The notes under the pieces were generated by a model. The model was not told the DNA's origin and did not search any database. It saw nothing but the letters and a program-made list of their open reading frames with translations. Of a DNA stretch of 30,809 nucleotides, positions 30,689-30,809 are shown one piece after another (position 1 is the first letter of the stretch; each line of letters opens with the position of its first letter). This stretch comes from a virus, in IMG/VR virus record IMGVR_UViG_3300031565_005660, positions 1-30,809 of that record, one strand, 5' to 3'. Both the position numbers and the translations under genes were made by a program.

Positions 30689-30809
30689 ATGGAAGCGACA
30701 ATGAGAGTGGGCGATGTTGTAGTGCCGAAATGTGGAGACCCGGAGAACGAGGTCGGATATACCGGCAGGGTGGTAGCGATAATCCCAAGTCCCGGCGCGA
30801 CCTACCCTC
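30689..30809 (+). CDS. Rightward gene, 5' part only, small beta-barrel-like protein
   Basis: From ATG 30689 (preceded by GGGAAGGAAG) the frame is open to the window edge: M-E-A-T-M-R-V-G-D-V-V-V-P-K-C-G-D, then E-V-G-Y-T-G-R-V-V-A-I. An alternative ATG at 30701 has GGAAG five bases upstream. The pattern R-V-G-D-V-V-V ... G-R-V-V-A-I is common in small SH3/KOW-like barrels. It is the only rightward gene seen and sits under a strong promoter, so it is likely an early or middle gene. Too little is present to give a function. Confidence 0.72.
   Translation, partial: MEATMRVGDVVVPKCGDPENEVGYTGRVVAIIPSPGATYP

Noticed and set aside
1-30809. tRNA genes, CRISPR arrays, insertion sequences, attachment sites
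   Set aside because: No cloverleaf-like segment, spaced repeats, transposase or integrase motifs, or duplicated core sites were seen by eye.

Overview
The window is a late-gene block of a long-tailed double-stranded DNA bacteriophage or prophage. Almost every gene lies on the minus strand and is read from right to left: DNA methylase, terminase, portal, head proteins, a sugar-modification cassette, connectors, tail tube, tape measure, tail tip. Genes abut or overlap by 1-20 bases, starts are often GTG (once probably TTG), and Shine-Dalgarno sites of the AGGAGG type are common. The DNA is GC-rich and the one clear promoter is sigma70-like, so the host is a bacterium; its phylum cannot be told from what is visible. 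No tRNA, rRNA, CRISPR array, insertion sequence or integrase was seen.

Right to left: 30.8-30.4 kb is a control region with a strong rightward promoter driving a gene cut by the window edge, and tandem 11-bp repeats plus a weak leftward promoter candidate on the other side. At 30.4-27.3 kb are a small basic protein, a 33-residue protein, a ParB-like/DNA methylase fusion, a Cys/His small protein and a likely small terminase. At 27.3-19.6 kb is the packaging and head module: large terminase, T4 gp20-like portal, Mu gpF-like protein, two small proteins and a 1045-residue polyprotein that appears to fuse a gp21-like prohead protease, a charged scaffold-like segment and a T4 gp23-like major capsid protein.

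At 19.5-13.6 kb a tight run of seven genes sits between two hairpins: a GT4-GT2 double glycosyltransferase, an alkaline-phosphatase-superfamily enzyme, two SAM methyltransferases, a Cys-rich small protein, a GT4 glycosyltransferase and a zinc-ribbon protein. It interrupts the usual capsid-to-connector order. An eighth sugar gene (GT9, heptosyltransferase-like) lies directly before the tail tube gene. Together they look like a virion glycan-building system placed beside the two most abundant virion proteins.

At 13.5-1 kb is the siphovirus-type neck and tail: connector, head closure, HK97 gp10-like, tail terminator, tail tube, tail assembly chaperone with an unannotated -1 frameshift extension, a tape measure with two arrays of a 14-residue repeat, a small protein, a protein with three collar-like His-rich units, a hub-like tail-tip protein, and a beta-helix fibre or spike gene running off the left edge. 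The phage therefore combines a T4-like head with a siphovirus-like tail.
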